DNA of 64,000 bases from Acheta domesticus (Eukaryota; Arthropoda; Insecta; Orthoptera; Gryllidae). Positions 10,742-21,511 of the stretch are shown piece by piece. The notes beneath the pieces were generated by a model. It did no database searches. It was not told the origin of the DNA and saw only the letters and a list, made by a program, of their open reading frames with translations. The stretch covers positions 35,387,522 through 35,451,521 of the forward strand of contig JAHLJT010000631.1 of assembly GCA_031308135.1 (NCBI GenBank), written 5' to 3'. Each line of letters opens with the position of its first letter. Position 1 is the stretch's first letter. Position numbers and translations under genes: made by a program.

Positions 10742-11473
10742 TGTTATGTTTGCCCAAATAAGATACACGCTTACTTAACTTTTATTTATTCTCACAATAT
10801 CACATATACATACAACGAAAGTACATGGGATTTGCTATCTTCGGGCAAATATACACTTCTTCGTCCGGTTCTTGCAAGTGCGTTGCTATGCACTAGTACT
10901 GTCCCTCACGCTTCCCGGCGTGGCTCCACGGCGTGCTCCTCCGACACGCCATCTCGCTGTGCGTCCCACTGCACGGCGCCTCAGCCTGGCAGTCGCGACT
11001 TGTCCCGCACGACTCCCGGTACAGCTTTACCCGCGTGCGTCCCCGGCACGCTATCCTGCCGTGCTTCCAGCACGGCCCCTGGGATGCCCGTCGCGACTCC
11101 GATGCGTGCTGCTTCGGCATGCGTCTTCTCCCTAGGCGGCGGCTCCCGCCTCGTACCCCGTGAGTGTCTCGGACTGACTGGCTGTGACTCCTGGCTCTCA
11201 CTGCGACGGCTTCGGGGGGTGCTGCGCCCCGCTTATGAAGCGCCGCTGCGAAGGGGAGGGCGTTGCTAGCCCCTCCCAGGCGGCGAGGGGAAACGCTCCC
11301 GGTTCGCCGGACCCACTCAGCGGAACCTTGGCCCGCCGTCGCGTCGCCAGCGGAGCTGCCGCTGGCGCTGACTACGGCGATCGCTCGAACTACGGGCGCG
11401 ACGCGTTGTGTTGCATCCGCAGACGGTAGCGCCCCTCACGACTTATTGTGGTGCCGTATCGACGGACACCACA
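10742..11473. mobile_element. Solo LTR, 732 bp
   Basis: It starts TGTTATGTTTGCCC and ends ACACCACA, giving canonical TG...CA ends. The 5-bp target-site duplication GTTCT occurs at 10737-10741 and 11474-11478, exactly interrupting family A copy 2. The first 110 bp are AT-rich and the rest GC-rich with many small hairpins. It has no coding sequence, so it probably arose by recombination between the two LTRs of an inserted element. The superfamily cannot be told from the LTR alone. Confidence 0.7.
10905..11140. repeat. Cluster of short hairpins inside the solo LTR
   Basis: Successive short inverted repeats with loops of 4-8 nt occur, for example TGCCGTGCTTCCAGCACGGC near 11058 and GCGTGGCTCCACGGC near 10918. 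Units of roughly 20-30 bp recur with GTGC/GCAC arms. They may be LTR RNA structure or a degenerate minisatellite. Confidence 0.5.
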
Positions 11474-11788
11474 GTTCTTGGTTTCTCGAATCAACACGAG
11501 ACGAATGCTGTAACAGTACACTAACAAAAGGGTCACGGACCGCGCGCGATCTTTCCTCTCTTTCTTATTCTATCCTCTGACCTTAATTACACACACAAAA
11601 AACACTGTCTCCTCCCGTGATACAAATACGTATTATACTTACGGGAATAATGATCATAGAAGTTGACGCACCCAGAAACACTAAAAAATCAATCGGTTAA
11701 TCAAGCGGACCAGATCAATTGGGAATATTACTTTTTGGGGAAATTGTTTGTTTTGGTGTTAGTTTTTGTTATTTATCAACACAAAGAT

Positions 11789-11906
11789 ACCCGATAATCG
11801 AATTCAGTTTTGTCCAGAGGAGAATTCTAGCAACCGGCTGCTCTGATCGGCAGTTGTTCTTGGTTTCTCGTATCAACATGGGGCGAATGCTGGAGTAGTA
11901 CCCAAA
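11789..11906 (+). mobile_element. Family A SINE-like repeat, copy 3 (fragment)
   Basis: It matches the middle of family A: 'cgaattcagttttgtccag', 'agaattctag', 'ccggctgctctgatcgg', 'ggtttctcgtatcaac' and 'gcgaatgctggagtagtac'. It lies about 200 bp from copy 2 in the same orientation, so a local duplication is possible. It is truncated at both ends. Confidence 0.75.
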
Positions 11907-12244
11907 GATATGTCGCAGATATATTGAGCAGAAGATTGAGCAATACCCAAAGATGCTAAGACGTTTTGAGAAAAACGCGTTTTTGCCACATCGGGTACCA
12001 CAAAAGCGTGTATTAAAAATTAGAATCTCGACATCGATTATTATTTGTAACATTACATAACTATCTCTATACTTTATATGTCCGTACTTGCTACCGTGAA
12101 ATAAAAGGTTGGCTAATAAATACAAGAAATACACACACAAATTAACAATTAATATTTAGTTATAGTTAATAATTTGTTGCTTTCTTTGAGGGATATACTA
12201 ATGTCACACAAAACATTAATTTACGACAAAAAGCAACAAGCCCC
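11907..12244. other. AT-rich DNA, nothing recognised
   Basis: A 123-codon minus frame (11769-12140) crosses from SINE copy 3 into this stretch and has no family features. Confidence 0.4.
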
Positions 12245-12352
12245 TTTTCGTTACCAAAACCCAGTGATAAGAGTTTTTTGTCATAAAATCTCGGTTTTCC
12301 GGTGCTATATTACAACATGCGTTTTCTTCTTACGAAGAAATTCCAGAAAGTA
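12245..12352 (+). repeat. Family C dispersed repeat, 3' fragment
   Basis: It resembles the end of the copies at 27480-27850 and 54830-55128: a 'gtgataagagttttttgtc' segment, then 'ctcggttttccg', then 'ttcttcttacgaagaa' and 'gaaagtaaaaa'. The CAGACGGAC core is missing. Confidence 0.5.
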
Positions 12353-12753
12353 AAAAAGAATACATACAAGTATACAATACGCATACACATTATAATTAAC
12401 AACAGTAAGTTTGTAAGACAACATTTAATGGCTACGAATATTATAAAATATAAGTAAAATATGCTTCATTCGTGGTTTCTATACTCCATTACCTTTACTC
12501 CACTCCACTTCACTGCACGCCTCTTCTCTGTTCAATAATTTCTGCATTAAAGGTACGTACGCCCGCACCTGACTTTTGGCTTTTCATTTTACTGAAAAAC
12601 CTTACTGTTCTCTACACTTACGGTACTGAGAACTTAACTTGCGTGCTTCTGGGAAGTCATTGGCACTTTTGGAGGCAAATTGTTCCATTTAACAATGGTC
12701 CTAATTACAAAGCTGGATTTTCGTATGCCCGTTCTTTGTTTTGTGCATTTTAT
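12353..12753. other. AT-rich DNA, nothing recognised
   Basis: No gene or repeat seen. The 147-codon frame here depends on the adjacent microsatellite. Confidence 0.4.
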
Positions 12754-12822
12754 TGTGTGTGGTGTGTGTGTGTATGTGTGTGTATGTGTGTGTGTGTGTA
12801 TGTGTGCGTGTGTGTGTGTGTA

Positions 12823-12867
<45 letters not shown>
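12754..12867. repeat. (TG)n/(TA TG)n microsatellite
   Basis: About 110 bp of TG repeats broken by TATG and TGCG variants. It produces Val/Cys frames on the plus strand and Thr/His frames on the minus strand that are not genes. Confidence 0.95.
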
Positions 12868-13280
12868 TCGTTCCTCTACTTTAGTAATACGGCATTTCAA
12901 GGCTTTCTCTGGTAGCTTTCCGAGCTTGTTTATTGTTCGCGGTAAACTTGTGAAAATGAAGTGGAAATAGGAGTATAGACGCCATGGTTCTAGGGAAGTA
13001 AAAATTGGGTCACGTTTCCTTTCTAGGAAGTGCACAGCAGGGAATTCAACAGATCCGTGTCGGAATTTGCTACCCCATAATAATGCTCATTCAAATTGCA
13101 GACACACCGAAAGACAATAGCCAAAAATTCTGGGGGTGCTTTTCCTATATAAGTGAAATCTTGTTATCGTTTCCACATACTAATTGATTCCTGTTTCTGC
13201 TCTTACTGTGTACACTTATAAGGTACAGTGGTTCATGAATTCGTTGACTATTTTAAATTATAATTGTTGAATTGTCACTC
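12868..13280. other. Intergenic DNA, nothing recognised
   Basis: No supported feature between the microsatellite and the mariner-like element. Confidence 0.4.
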
Positions 13281-13986
13281 TACAAGGGTTGGATAAAAAG
13301 TAATGAGAAATGTTTTTTATCTCTGAAATGGCTTTATTGACAAAGGTATTTACATTTACACACCATCAATATAATTGCCTCCGTTATTAATTACCTTTTG
13401 CCAACTGTTAGGAAGGCGTTGTACACTATCTGCGCGTGTATTTCTGTTGATGTTTTGTATTGACCGCCCAATAGCATGAATAATATATTCTCTGGTATTA
13501 TCCTGGGTTCTTGGCAGTGGTTCTATCACTGCTGAAAAAAATCACAATCATAGGGAGTCATATCGGGTGAGCTAGGTGGATGAATCCCCAATTGCGAGCG
13601 GCGCAAGTGTCCTACACGTGTGATCATCCTGTTCGGAGGTTATCCTTCTCATCATCTCTGCCTAATTTGAACGCTTTAAACACACCGTGCTACTGTGGAG
13701 AATAGCAACTCTGCATCACCACTTCACGCAGTTCCTGAAAACATTCTTGCTTACTCCGACCTCGTGTCACCTCAGTGTTGAGCCAGGAACATTGCTCTAT
13801 CTTTGTAAGCATGGCGTTAGGGGCACTTGCACTCTTGCTATGAAGTTCAACTGCAGTAGACTGATGAGAGTAATGTTCCGCTAGCTGCACACACTCGCCT
13901 TCCTTTAATCACTTCAGATAGTTGCACGCCGACTCACCGGCTGTAAGTTACAGCAATATTCTCATTAATTTTATCCAACCTATGTA
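13281..13986 (-). mobile_element. Internally deleted mariner-like (Tc1/mariner) element
   Basis: TA dinucleotides at 13281-13282 and 13985-13986 bound a 702-bp body. The ends are inverted: the left end reads GGTTGGATAAAAAGTAATGAGAA and the reverse complement of the right end reads GGTTGGATAAAATTAATGAGAA. The interior on the minus strand holds only the first and last parts of a mariner-type transposase. A central deletion removes most of the DDE catalytic core, so it is non-autonomous. Confidence 0.85.
13356..13812 (-). pseudogene. Mariner-type transposase, N- and C-terminal remnants
   Basis: The likely start is ATG at 13812-13810. About 40 residues follow (RGRSKQECFQELREV, then a stop at 13690) and the reading frame continues past the stop through VFKAFKLGRDDEKDNLRTG. 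The next recognisable part, in another frame, is PPSSPDMTPYDCDFF, which holds the region of the third catalytic aspartate. A further shift leads to the C-terminal RSIQNINRN and RLPNSWQKVINNGGNYID, ending at a stop at 13356. Roughly 200 residues, including the first two catalytic aspartates, are absent from about 13600. Confidence 0.85.
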
Positions 13987-14389
13987 ATTTGAAGCTTAAA
14001 TTTAATCACCCACAGGAATTGAATGAAATTATAATAATTAATTATTAATTTTCTTTCCTGTTAAGATCTATTAAGAGTAATATTAATAACTGTGTTATGT
14101 ATTCAATGAGTAATACGAACAACTAATGAAAACGGTAATAGTAAATTTGTATCCTAAGAAATGTGTGCATTACGTACTAATTTTAGAACCTTTTGTATTT
14201 CCCGCCACATCTTTTATTCCTGCACTTGGTTATTTTGGTCTCCATTCTCAAGCGGTGTCATTCTTTCCTGCCGTGTTCCATGTCATATTCCCGATCGATC
14301 ATCCCGCAGTTAAATTAACTACTAGAAGATTGCAGGGTCCGCTTCTCTGATGTCTGCTGCCGAACGTGCAGAGGAATGCGTTAACGTTT
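13987..14389. other. Intergenic DNA, nothing recognised
   Basis: AT-rich then mixed sequence; no supported feature. Confidence 0.4.
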
Positions 14390-14690
14390 CATGCGTTGCA
14401 CTTGTTCCCACCGTTTAGTCGAGGCTAAATTGGCAGCAGCCTGTGCGACACAAAACGCGCTCATAAGTATTGCAGGCGGGCGTGGGGGCGTGGGGCTGCC
14501 GCGCCGCGCCGTGCCGCTCGCGTCGATCGCATTGATCGAGAGGGCGGCGGCGGCGGTGGGCGCAGCGAGGCGGGCAACAGGCGAGACGAGAGCGGGATGC
14601 ACGCGGCGGGTGAGTGGGCGCGGGGGCGGTGGTGGGAGGGGAAAGACGCGACAGGATCGAGGTCGGGGTAGGGCGGCAATGATTAAGATA
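14390..14690. other. CpG/GC-rich island-like block
   Basis: A 300-bp purine-skewed GC-rich block (GGCGGG and GGGCGC words). It opens short Gly/Arg/Ala frames without domains. It could be CpG-island DNA but no transcript feature is visible. Confidence 0.4.
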
Positions 14691-14718
14691 CTAATAATAT
14701 TAATGATTGATTGATTGA

Positions 14719-15250
14719 TTCGTGATTCCGGGTGCGTTAACTACTAAGGGCATTAGTGCCGAAAGTGTACTGCATGTTTTATAGCAGGAGGTGGCGGTGA
14801 TCTTCTCCCGGCTGGCGAGATCCGGCGCTCACCTACGCCGCCTTGCGGAGATTTTCTCCAACCAGGTAAAAGTGAGGCACCGCTCCAGCCAGAACAACCT
14901 CTAAGCTCCCGAATGGTCTCCCGACATGTGTGGTAGTGTAGTGCTTGTAAGTGTAAGTGTAGGGTGAGAATAGGACAAGGAAGAGGAAGGAAAGATCGCG
15001 CGCGGTTCGTGGCCCGTTTTTTTAAGGTACTGCTTCGGGCATTCACCTGGATGTTGATCGGAGAAACCACGGAAAACTACCGATCAGAGCAGCCGGCCGC
15101 TCGCATGCTTCTCCAGACAGCGGCTGAGTTCGACGTAGCCATCTAGCTAGTGTTGAACGTCCTGCCACAGTCACGATTCGAACCCCCGGACCTCCCGGTT
15201 AGAGACATTGTAGTGATATCAGTTGATGCTCTGAGTCACCTTTGCCGATA
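14719..15250 (-). mobile_element. Family A SINE-like repeat, copy 4 (near complete)
   Basis: This is the best uninterrupted copy, about 530 bp. Read on the minus strand it starts with a tRNA-like head: GGGTTCGAATCGTG (B box, near 15175-15190) preceded by a degenerate A box near 15230. The body contains 'ccggctgctctgatcgg', 'ggtttctccgatcaacatc', 'gcgcgcgatctttccttcc' and 'gcggtgcctcac', and ends near 14720 beside a TGAT/GATT run. It has no coding capacity. Confidence 0.8.
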
Positions 15251-15504
15251 ATAATAATGATAAAAGAAACAACAGTGAATGAATGAATTCGGCATTTGGA
15301 TCGATTGTCCGACTTTGCCTGCCAGCTAACGATGTCCTCCCTGCCTGGGCCTAGTTTATTTCCACGCTTGAGAGTAAGAGATATGGCGAACATGACGTAT
15401 ACCTTTCTCTGTAACTAGCAACCTTTGCCTTCTTGCGCCTTTATTTGTCTCACAAATACAGAAACTGAGACTATTTTAATGGAAAACTACAAGTCTCTCT
15501 TTCC

Positions 15505-15570
15505 CAAACACAGGAATCGAATCCGGGAACGCAGCACAGGAGGCTAATATGCTGCCCATGAATTACTATA
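15505..15570 (-). promoter_or_regulatory. tRNA-like A/B boxes of a SINE head
   Basis: On the minus strand GGATTCGATTCC (15524-15513) is a perfect B box. TAGTAATTCATGGG (15568-15555) is an A-box-like motif about 30 bp upstream of it. The stems do not fold as a functional tRNA. It is probably the head of a separate SINE that extends towards 15420, of which no other copy was recognised here. Confidence 0.5.
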
Positions 15571-15611
15571 GGGCATATAATAAAAGTAATAATAATAATG
15601 AGACACAAAAA

Positions 15612-16389
15612 ATGTTAAAGAAATATTGGAGTGACAAACCACTCCACGGACAATACCTAAAAAAATGGACAAGGTGCAGATCAATAAAGATCAATCATTT
15701 ATGTGGCTTAAAAGGGGAAGAATGAAGCCAGAATCGAAGCAGTTCTAGTAGCTGCTCAAGATCAGGCGTTGAGAACACGACATTATGATAAAGCGGTTCT
15801 CAAAATTTCCCAAGATGATAAATGCCGCATTTGCCAGGAGCAAGTAGAAACCATTGATCATATTGTCTCAGCTTGTCCAATCCTAGCAAAGACCGAATAC
15901 CTGAAAAGACATGACAGGGTGTGTAGCTACCTCCACTTGCAGATCTGTACCGCCCTCGAAGTTCCAAACACATGCCCCAAGTGGTACGAACACTCACCAA
16001 AACTGGTGACGTCTGTTGGACTGTGTACGATAGTGTACGACCAACAAATTCAAACTGATCGCAACGATAGCGGCAAACAAACCGGATATAGTTATCCGGG
16101 ATTTGGCGAAAAAAATCGTGTCTACTTGTGGATGTTGCTGTACCTTGCGATCAAAACGTCGTTACCAAGGAGGCAGAGAAACGTCTTAAATACAAGAGTT
16201 TGGAAATCGAGATCAGCCGAATGTGGGGCGTAAAAAGCACAGGTCGTCCCGATAGTTATCGGAGCTCTGGGATTCGTTCCGCAAAATTTGAGTAAGAACT
16301 TGTCTAAACTCCCTGGTAATTCAAAAGATTGGGAAGTGCAAGAAATTGCTTTATTTGGAACAGCCCACATTTTGCGTAAAGTATTGTAG
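15612..16389 (+). pseudogene. C-terminal region of a second non-LTR retrotransposon ORF2
   Basis: The reading starts KKYWSDKPLHGQYLKK and, after a shift near 15739, reads AVLVAAQDQALRTRHYDKAV. It then holds a zinc-binding CRICQEQVETIDHIVSAC (C-x2-C-x7-H-x4-C) and LAKTEYLKRHDRV. A KPDIVIRDLAKK segment near 16080 and later DVAVP, KSLEIEISRMWGVKST, VVPIVIGALGFVP and FGTAHILRKVL segments follow in shifted frames. This order matches the C-terminal domain downstream of RT in a LINE group common in invertebrates. At least three frameshifts make it dead, and the RT and endonuclease are absent (5' truncation). Confidence 0.85.
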
Positions 16390-16495
16390 AGGTACTGATA
16401 GTCACCGGATCTGCTCCTTACGTAGCTGGTTGCAACCTGGAGTAAATCTTATATTCAGCCGACTCATAACATCTTTAGTCGTGATGTAATGGGAA

Positions 16496-16538
<43 letters not shown>

Positions 16539-16539
16539 T
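16390..16539 (+). mobile_element. 3' UTR and (AAT)n tail of the truncated LINE
   Basis: It follows the stop of the ORF2 remnant and ends in an (AAT)n tract at 16496-16539 instead of poly(A). Trinucleotide tails like this occur at 3' ends in several non-LTR clades. Confidence 0.7.
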
Positions 16540-17860
16540 TTTATTTCGACTAGTACTTAGGTGTAGTGTTTATCATTAAGTGGTAATCATAGGTTTAATG
16601 GAATTCAAAGTGAATCACTTCTATTGTATGCAAACATATCAGTGTATTTCTATGTATATTACCAACTTACTTTATGTACTCTGTTGACCTAAGAATCGTG
16701 GACATCAGCCGAAAGTATTTAGAGTGATTTTTGAATTACGCCGCAGTCTGAATCTTATCGAAACTCACTTACAAAAACGAGATAAAGAGTGCAGTTGATA
16801 GACTCGGGAGGTCATTTTCGTATCCAGAGAGATGCTATGCTCGAAGTCCAGGTGTCGGGTTACATTCAAAGAACTTGGCCGCTCTGTTTCAACACTGAAG
16901 TGTTCTTTTGCACCCGGATTTCACACATTTATATTCAAAAATATATTTTGTTTTCGTTTTATATTGAACAGTTTGCTTACCGATTCGATTCTTGTGTTTT
17001 TTACAGACCAAATGACTCGCGTAGTGTCTGTCCGAAATCGGAATAGCGCGGGCAGTCAGTGCCTCCTACCCCGAGTGACGTCACGCCGTTAATCGTTCTT
17101 GTACGAGACCCGAGAAGAAAGAACCCACGTCTCTTTTTCACTGTGTCGCCTTGCCAATCAGTTCCTCATAGATCGTAGTGAAGTTTGTTCATCCTAACCA
17201 GTCCACATTGCTCAAGACCATTGCCGCAGAATACCCGCAGAGCACATTGAAAGGTTATTATATTTAGTGGACTGCAAAATTTAAGGTCGCAAATCTGATG
17301 ATTGCAAAAATCATGTGTCCCTTTGCTTTCTTCCCGCTTTAGAAACGCGGTGAGAAAATTTCTGCTAAGACGAATTGTGGACCTAGGTATCGGCCTCGTT
17401 TCAGCAGCATCGTCCCTTTCGCGGGCAACTCCAACAATCTTCACGTGGTTTGTGCATCGAACGCTTAATATTCTAGTGTTATATTTTTTGTTTCTTGAAG
17501 CAGTTTCTGGCCGCACTTTTATTTAATTTATATGTTTGTTGTTTGTATACAATTCTCCGCGAACAACGGAAGGAAATATATTATGATATTGATTATATTT
17601 GAAAATGTGTTCTTACTTTGTTAACTTCTTATTTGATAAACTATTGACAAAGTTTATTTGTTAATTACATATACACTTGTATTGATTGTGTTTCATTAGA
17701 ATGGTCACTAATATTGACATTTATCTACACTTCGCGAAACTGCTGTTCAGTAGTTTTAAATCTGCAATTGTAAATATTTCCTACTTAAAGTACTTCTTGA
17801 AGTGAGGTCCCTGGGGCACCGTTGCAGATTTAATATTGCCTGTGGATAATCCTAGTAACA
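16540..17860. other. AT-rich DNA, nothing recognised
   Basis: About 1.3 kb with only short chance frames (for example 116 codons on the minus strand at 17166-17516). No family recognised. Confidence 0.45.
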
Positions 17861-18780
17861 TATACATGGTTCGAAAATGGGATAAAAGTAGTGGCACGGA
17901 CTGTGAGTGGAGAGAGGAGTTGGGAGGGAATGCGGAAATCAATGGCAAGGGGATACAGATGCCTGGGAGGCCAGAGGAAGGGTGGAGAAGCAAGGGCCAG
18001 ATATGGAAAACGAGGGCATGAAATAGGCGAGGCGGGGGAGGGAAGCGATGAAACGGGGCGGAGGGGGGTTGGGGGGGAGAGGGGGGAGGTGCGGTGCCGC
18101 AGCACGGCCTGTGACCAGCGAGCGGGAAGCAAGCGCGAATCTCGATCGCTCCCCGCCCCCGCCCCCTCCGCGCAGCACCCACTCGCGCGGAAGCGAAGGG
18201 ATTCGAGCGGCGGAGATTCCGGGGCGCGGATTGCCGCTTCTAAATTTCCACCTGACGGCGCCGCCCCGACACCCCCGGACCGCCCCGCCCCTGCGGGGCG
18301 AGGGACGCGTGTAGAAGTCTACCGAGGGCGCTTCGGATCGCGCATAAATTTTCATCTTTTTCTCGCGGGAAATAAACGGAATAAGGAATAAGAAGGGGAC
18401 GAATAAGAAGAGAAGCTTGACTGGGAAGCTCGTCGGAAGCTCTTCCCCGCCCCAAATAAATAAGCCCAAACTTGCCGTCTTTGTTGTAAAGAAAAGATAA
18501 AGTCGACTATTTGCCGACTTTCCGCAGAAGAAACGGAAAAGTGAGGGCAGGGCGTCCTCTGGGATGAACCGTCGCCGCTGCCGACTTGCAAATGGGGGCG
18601 GGGCGGGCCGGAACAGAGGAGGCGGGAGGGTCGAGGAGGGGGAGGTCGAGGAGAGATGGGTCGAGGAGGGATGGGTCGAGGAGGGGAGGGGCGGGCGAGG
18701 AGGGGCGAGAGAGTTGGGATGGGGGAACGATGGGTGAAAACGGGTCGGGGGTGGGTGGATGGAGGAGATAGCGGCAGAGG
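17861..18780. repeat. GC-rich, purine-skewed low-complexity block
   Basis: 18040-18330 is CpG-rich. 18590-18770 contains a ~16-bp minisatellite on GGTCGAGGAGGGATG units, about five repeats near 18626-18700. Long Pro/Ser or Arg/Gly frames on both strands (284 aa at 17939-18793 minus; 201 aa at 18352-18957 minus) reflect composition. I see no splice-supported gene. Confidence 0.65.
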
Positions 18781-20238
18781 CGATGGATTGCACTCCAGGT
18801 GTAATCTGCAGATGGCGCTGTCAACGCCGGGAACGAGATTACACTCGCGCCGGCGGTTTAGTCTGCTTTCATCGTCAGCTTTTTCTGCTGAAAAAGATTC
18901 GAAGCGCCCGCTGTCGTCCGTACGATTCTCGTTCAGCAGTGGCCTGCTCTGCGCCAACCCTGGATCTCCGGTTCGTCCGACAGCGACGCTTGTGCAGATT
19001 TTGCCTCAATGTGGTATGAGCGGTATCAGGCCCTACCACCACAACTGACATTACATTAATTAATGCTATTATGGCAAAACATTATAAAGGTTAGTAGTTT
19101 ATGAATATATCTGCCCTATTTATCAATAAACAGTGTTTTTGTGATATTATTATTTATCGTGTCAACAAATATAAGGAAAATGTGTGCCATTTATGCCCAA
19201 ATAGGTTAAAAGTGTCATGAAAAAACAATAAATTTAAAATAATAATTTGTTCATTCTTTTTAACCTGGTATTGGTAACCTTTTCTGCGGAGCTCAAAGTC
19301 ACAATTTCATAGAAATAAAGAGCTTAACACCCACAGAAAAGTTGATTCTCAATTATTGCTGAAAAGCAAAAGAGGCCAACATCGTTCTTGTTTAAGCGGA
19401 GTCGGAAAACCCCATCTTTCGAATGTTAATTTATATATACATTCGACCCAACATCTAAGACACAATGATAGCCAGTGCTGCATAATTTTCAGAGAAGCTT
19501 TAAGAAATAGTTTTAATTAATTGAACACATTTAAATCTTATGGACAGTTTTTGAATTAAAAAAAATAAAAATCACACACCTAATACCCTTTCTTTTATAA
19601 ATTTGTGCAGAAAACCAAAAGTAAGAAATACACGTAACTCATTTTGCTTCCGTATATTCATTATTATATTTACATACTCTAAAAATGAAAATTATTTTTT
19701 GAGAAGTTTGAGATAAAGCGGTATTTTCTAAAGTTATGATTTAGAAATCGACGATTAAGGTAAACTTTATTGGAAACCAGTCAACTCGTCATGGTAGCAA
19801 TACATAATTCAGGTTTGCCGAGTAAATGACATAAGGATAAAGCGCTGCAGTGCATGCAGCATTAAATAATGAACTTTCCTCTATTATTCAGTAAAAACTC
19901 CTTGATGGATCTAGATTGAATCATTCGAAAGATGGAACCTAAATTAGAGATGCGTAACAATAATGATTGTTATTACATAGGTGGAAATAAAGAAAAATAC
20001 GTTAAACGTGTGTATTTTACAATTACATATTTATATATAATTTTATTTAGAAAACTCAAAATAACGTACTTCTTCATTTTTCTAAAATAAATACAATAGG
20101 GTACCAGTATATGTACTGTTGCAAATTTATTGACGTAAGCTTCCAATTACGAAGTTCTACCAAGAGAAAGACAAATCTTTGTATTGCATTTTTTTACATT
20201 GCATACAATGTTAAGAACACAAAATTATAATTGAGCTT
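18781..20238. other. AT-rich DNA up to the assembly gap
   Basis: 18781-19030 has balanced composition; the rest is AT-rich. No gene or repeat family recognised. Confidence 0.45.
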
Positions 20239-20338
20239 NNNNNNNNNNNNNNNNNNNNNNNNNNNNNNNNNNNNNNNNNNNNNNNNNNNNNNNNNNNNNN
20301 NNNNNNNNNNNNNNNNNNNNNNNNNNNNNNNNNNNNNN
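20239..20338. other. Assembly gap (100 N)
   Basis: Exactly 100 Ns, a conventional scaffold gap of unknown true length. Features to left and right may not be truly adjacent. Confidence 0.99.
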
Positions 20339-20983
20339 CACAGTTTGTAAAACATACTAGTGCTTACGAATCAAGAATATATATTGAGCATGTTTTGAGA
20401 AAAAATCTCAATATCTGCCCTTCTTAATAATATCAACTTTGTTAATTTATAATCGCTCTTATAAGTTGTGAAATTGTATTTGTCCCTAACGGTCGATTTC
20501 ACCAAATACTTTTTAAGTATGAATTAATTACGTCATCCTTATTTTTAAGACGCGTTTTAAGTTGTGCTTTGTTATTCGTCGTTTCACCACCTTCTTTAAA
20601 GCAATGCTTAGTGAAGTATAACTAAAATGCATCCGAGAATTGTTTGACAATGCTGAACCCTGGTGAACCAGCCAGTGATCATAACCAACCTTGTTTGTTT
20701 TGATTCTGCTTTGTACTTTTGTACAAAGAGGTTGTTTTTAGTGATTTTCGTAATGGGGAAAAGGGAGAGGATTGCGAAATTTCATGCATTTCCCTTTTCA
20801 TTGAGTTTCCCTGTTCCTCATAACACTGGCTAACTTCAGCTTTGAGCTTATGGTATATGGATTTTTTGCTGACTCCCGGTATAATTAGCGCTCATACTCT
20901 TCGCCGCGATTGGAGCTTGTCAGAAAATTGTTCCGCCGACTAGATCTTGAAATAAAGAAAATGATAATACATGAATTTTTTAA
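20339..20983. other. AT-rich DNA, nothing recognised
   Basis: No feature supported. Confidence 0.45.
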
Positions 20984-21044
20984 AATTAGGTAACCCGAGT
21001 GGCGTTCTACATCTAAGAACCTGAGTTTGAACCTCAGTGCAGAG
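20984..21044 (+). repeat. tRNA-like remnant
   Basis: TAACCCGAGTGG (20991-21002) is A-box-like. A perfect 5-bp T stem with a 7-nt loop follows: CTGAG-TTTGAAC-CTCAG at 21021-21037. The acceptor strands do not pair, so it is a pseudo-tRNA or SINE head rather than a working tRNA. Confidence 0.45.
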
Positions 21045-21511
21045 GAAACAATTGTTACTGATTGGATTACTTTTGCAAGTTCGTGTATTAATAAAGTTGA
21101 GTAACCCTTACGTAGGCATTAATAATAACAGAAAGTAAGTGCTATTGTAGCACTAGTACTTTGTCGTCAATTGTTTCCAATGGATTTGCTGCCGCTTGAA
21201 TGTACGTGCTTCATAATGACTGAACTCTCCGAATATAGGTAAGTCGAGAATGGCGTGAGTCTCGATGTTTGCCCGCTGCAACAAGACACGCTGAACTCCG
21301 TCACGCACGCTGCAGCCTATTTGTTTCTGGTTGAAAAATGCAACTTCCATTCGCGTCGTGTCGTCTCGTGCCGCGCGACCTCTCACGAAGGCGCTTCTAT
21401 AAGGAGTTGGCGGTGGGGGGGCCGGAAGGTGGAGGCGAATTCATGGAACAGACGGAGCAGGCGGTTGGAGCTGGAGGCGGTGATAATTGGTTAGGGAGCC
21501 AGCGAAGGAGT
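21045..21511. other. Intergenic DNA, nothing firm
   Basis: Short frames on both strands at 21153-21529; no recognised domain. 21400-21500 is G-rich. Confidence 0.35.

Larger units (their letters stand above)
10668..11590 (+). mobile_element. Family A SINE-like repeat, copy 2 (split by a solo LTR)
   Basis: In reverse orientation relative to copy 4, 10668-10743 carries 'cgaattcag...gatctgaccgacagttg' and 11474-11590 carries 'cttggtttctcg...cacgagacgaatgctg...ggaccgcgcgcgatctttcctc'. The two halves join seamlessly if 10742-11473 and one duplication copy are removed. Confidence 0.75.

Noticed and set aside
12472..13035. Cys/Val- and Thr/His-rich ORFs
   Set aside because: Translations of a TG microsatellite.
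17939..18793. 284-aa minus-strand ORF
   Set aside because: Pro/Ser-rich translation of GC-skewed DNA, no recognisable motif or splice context.
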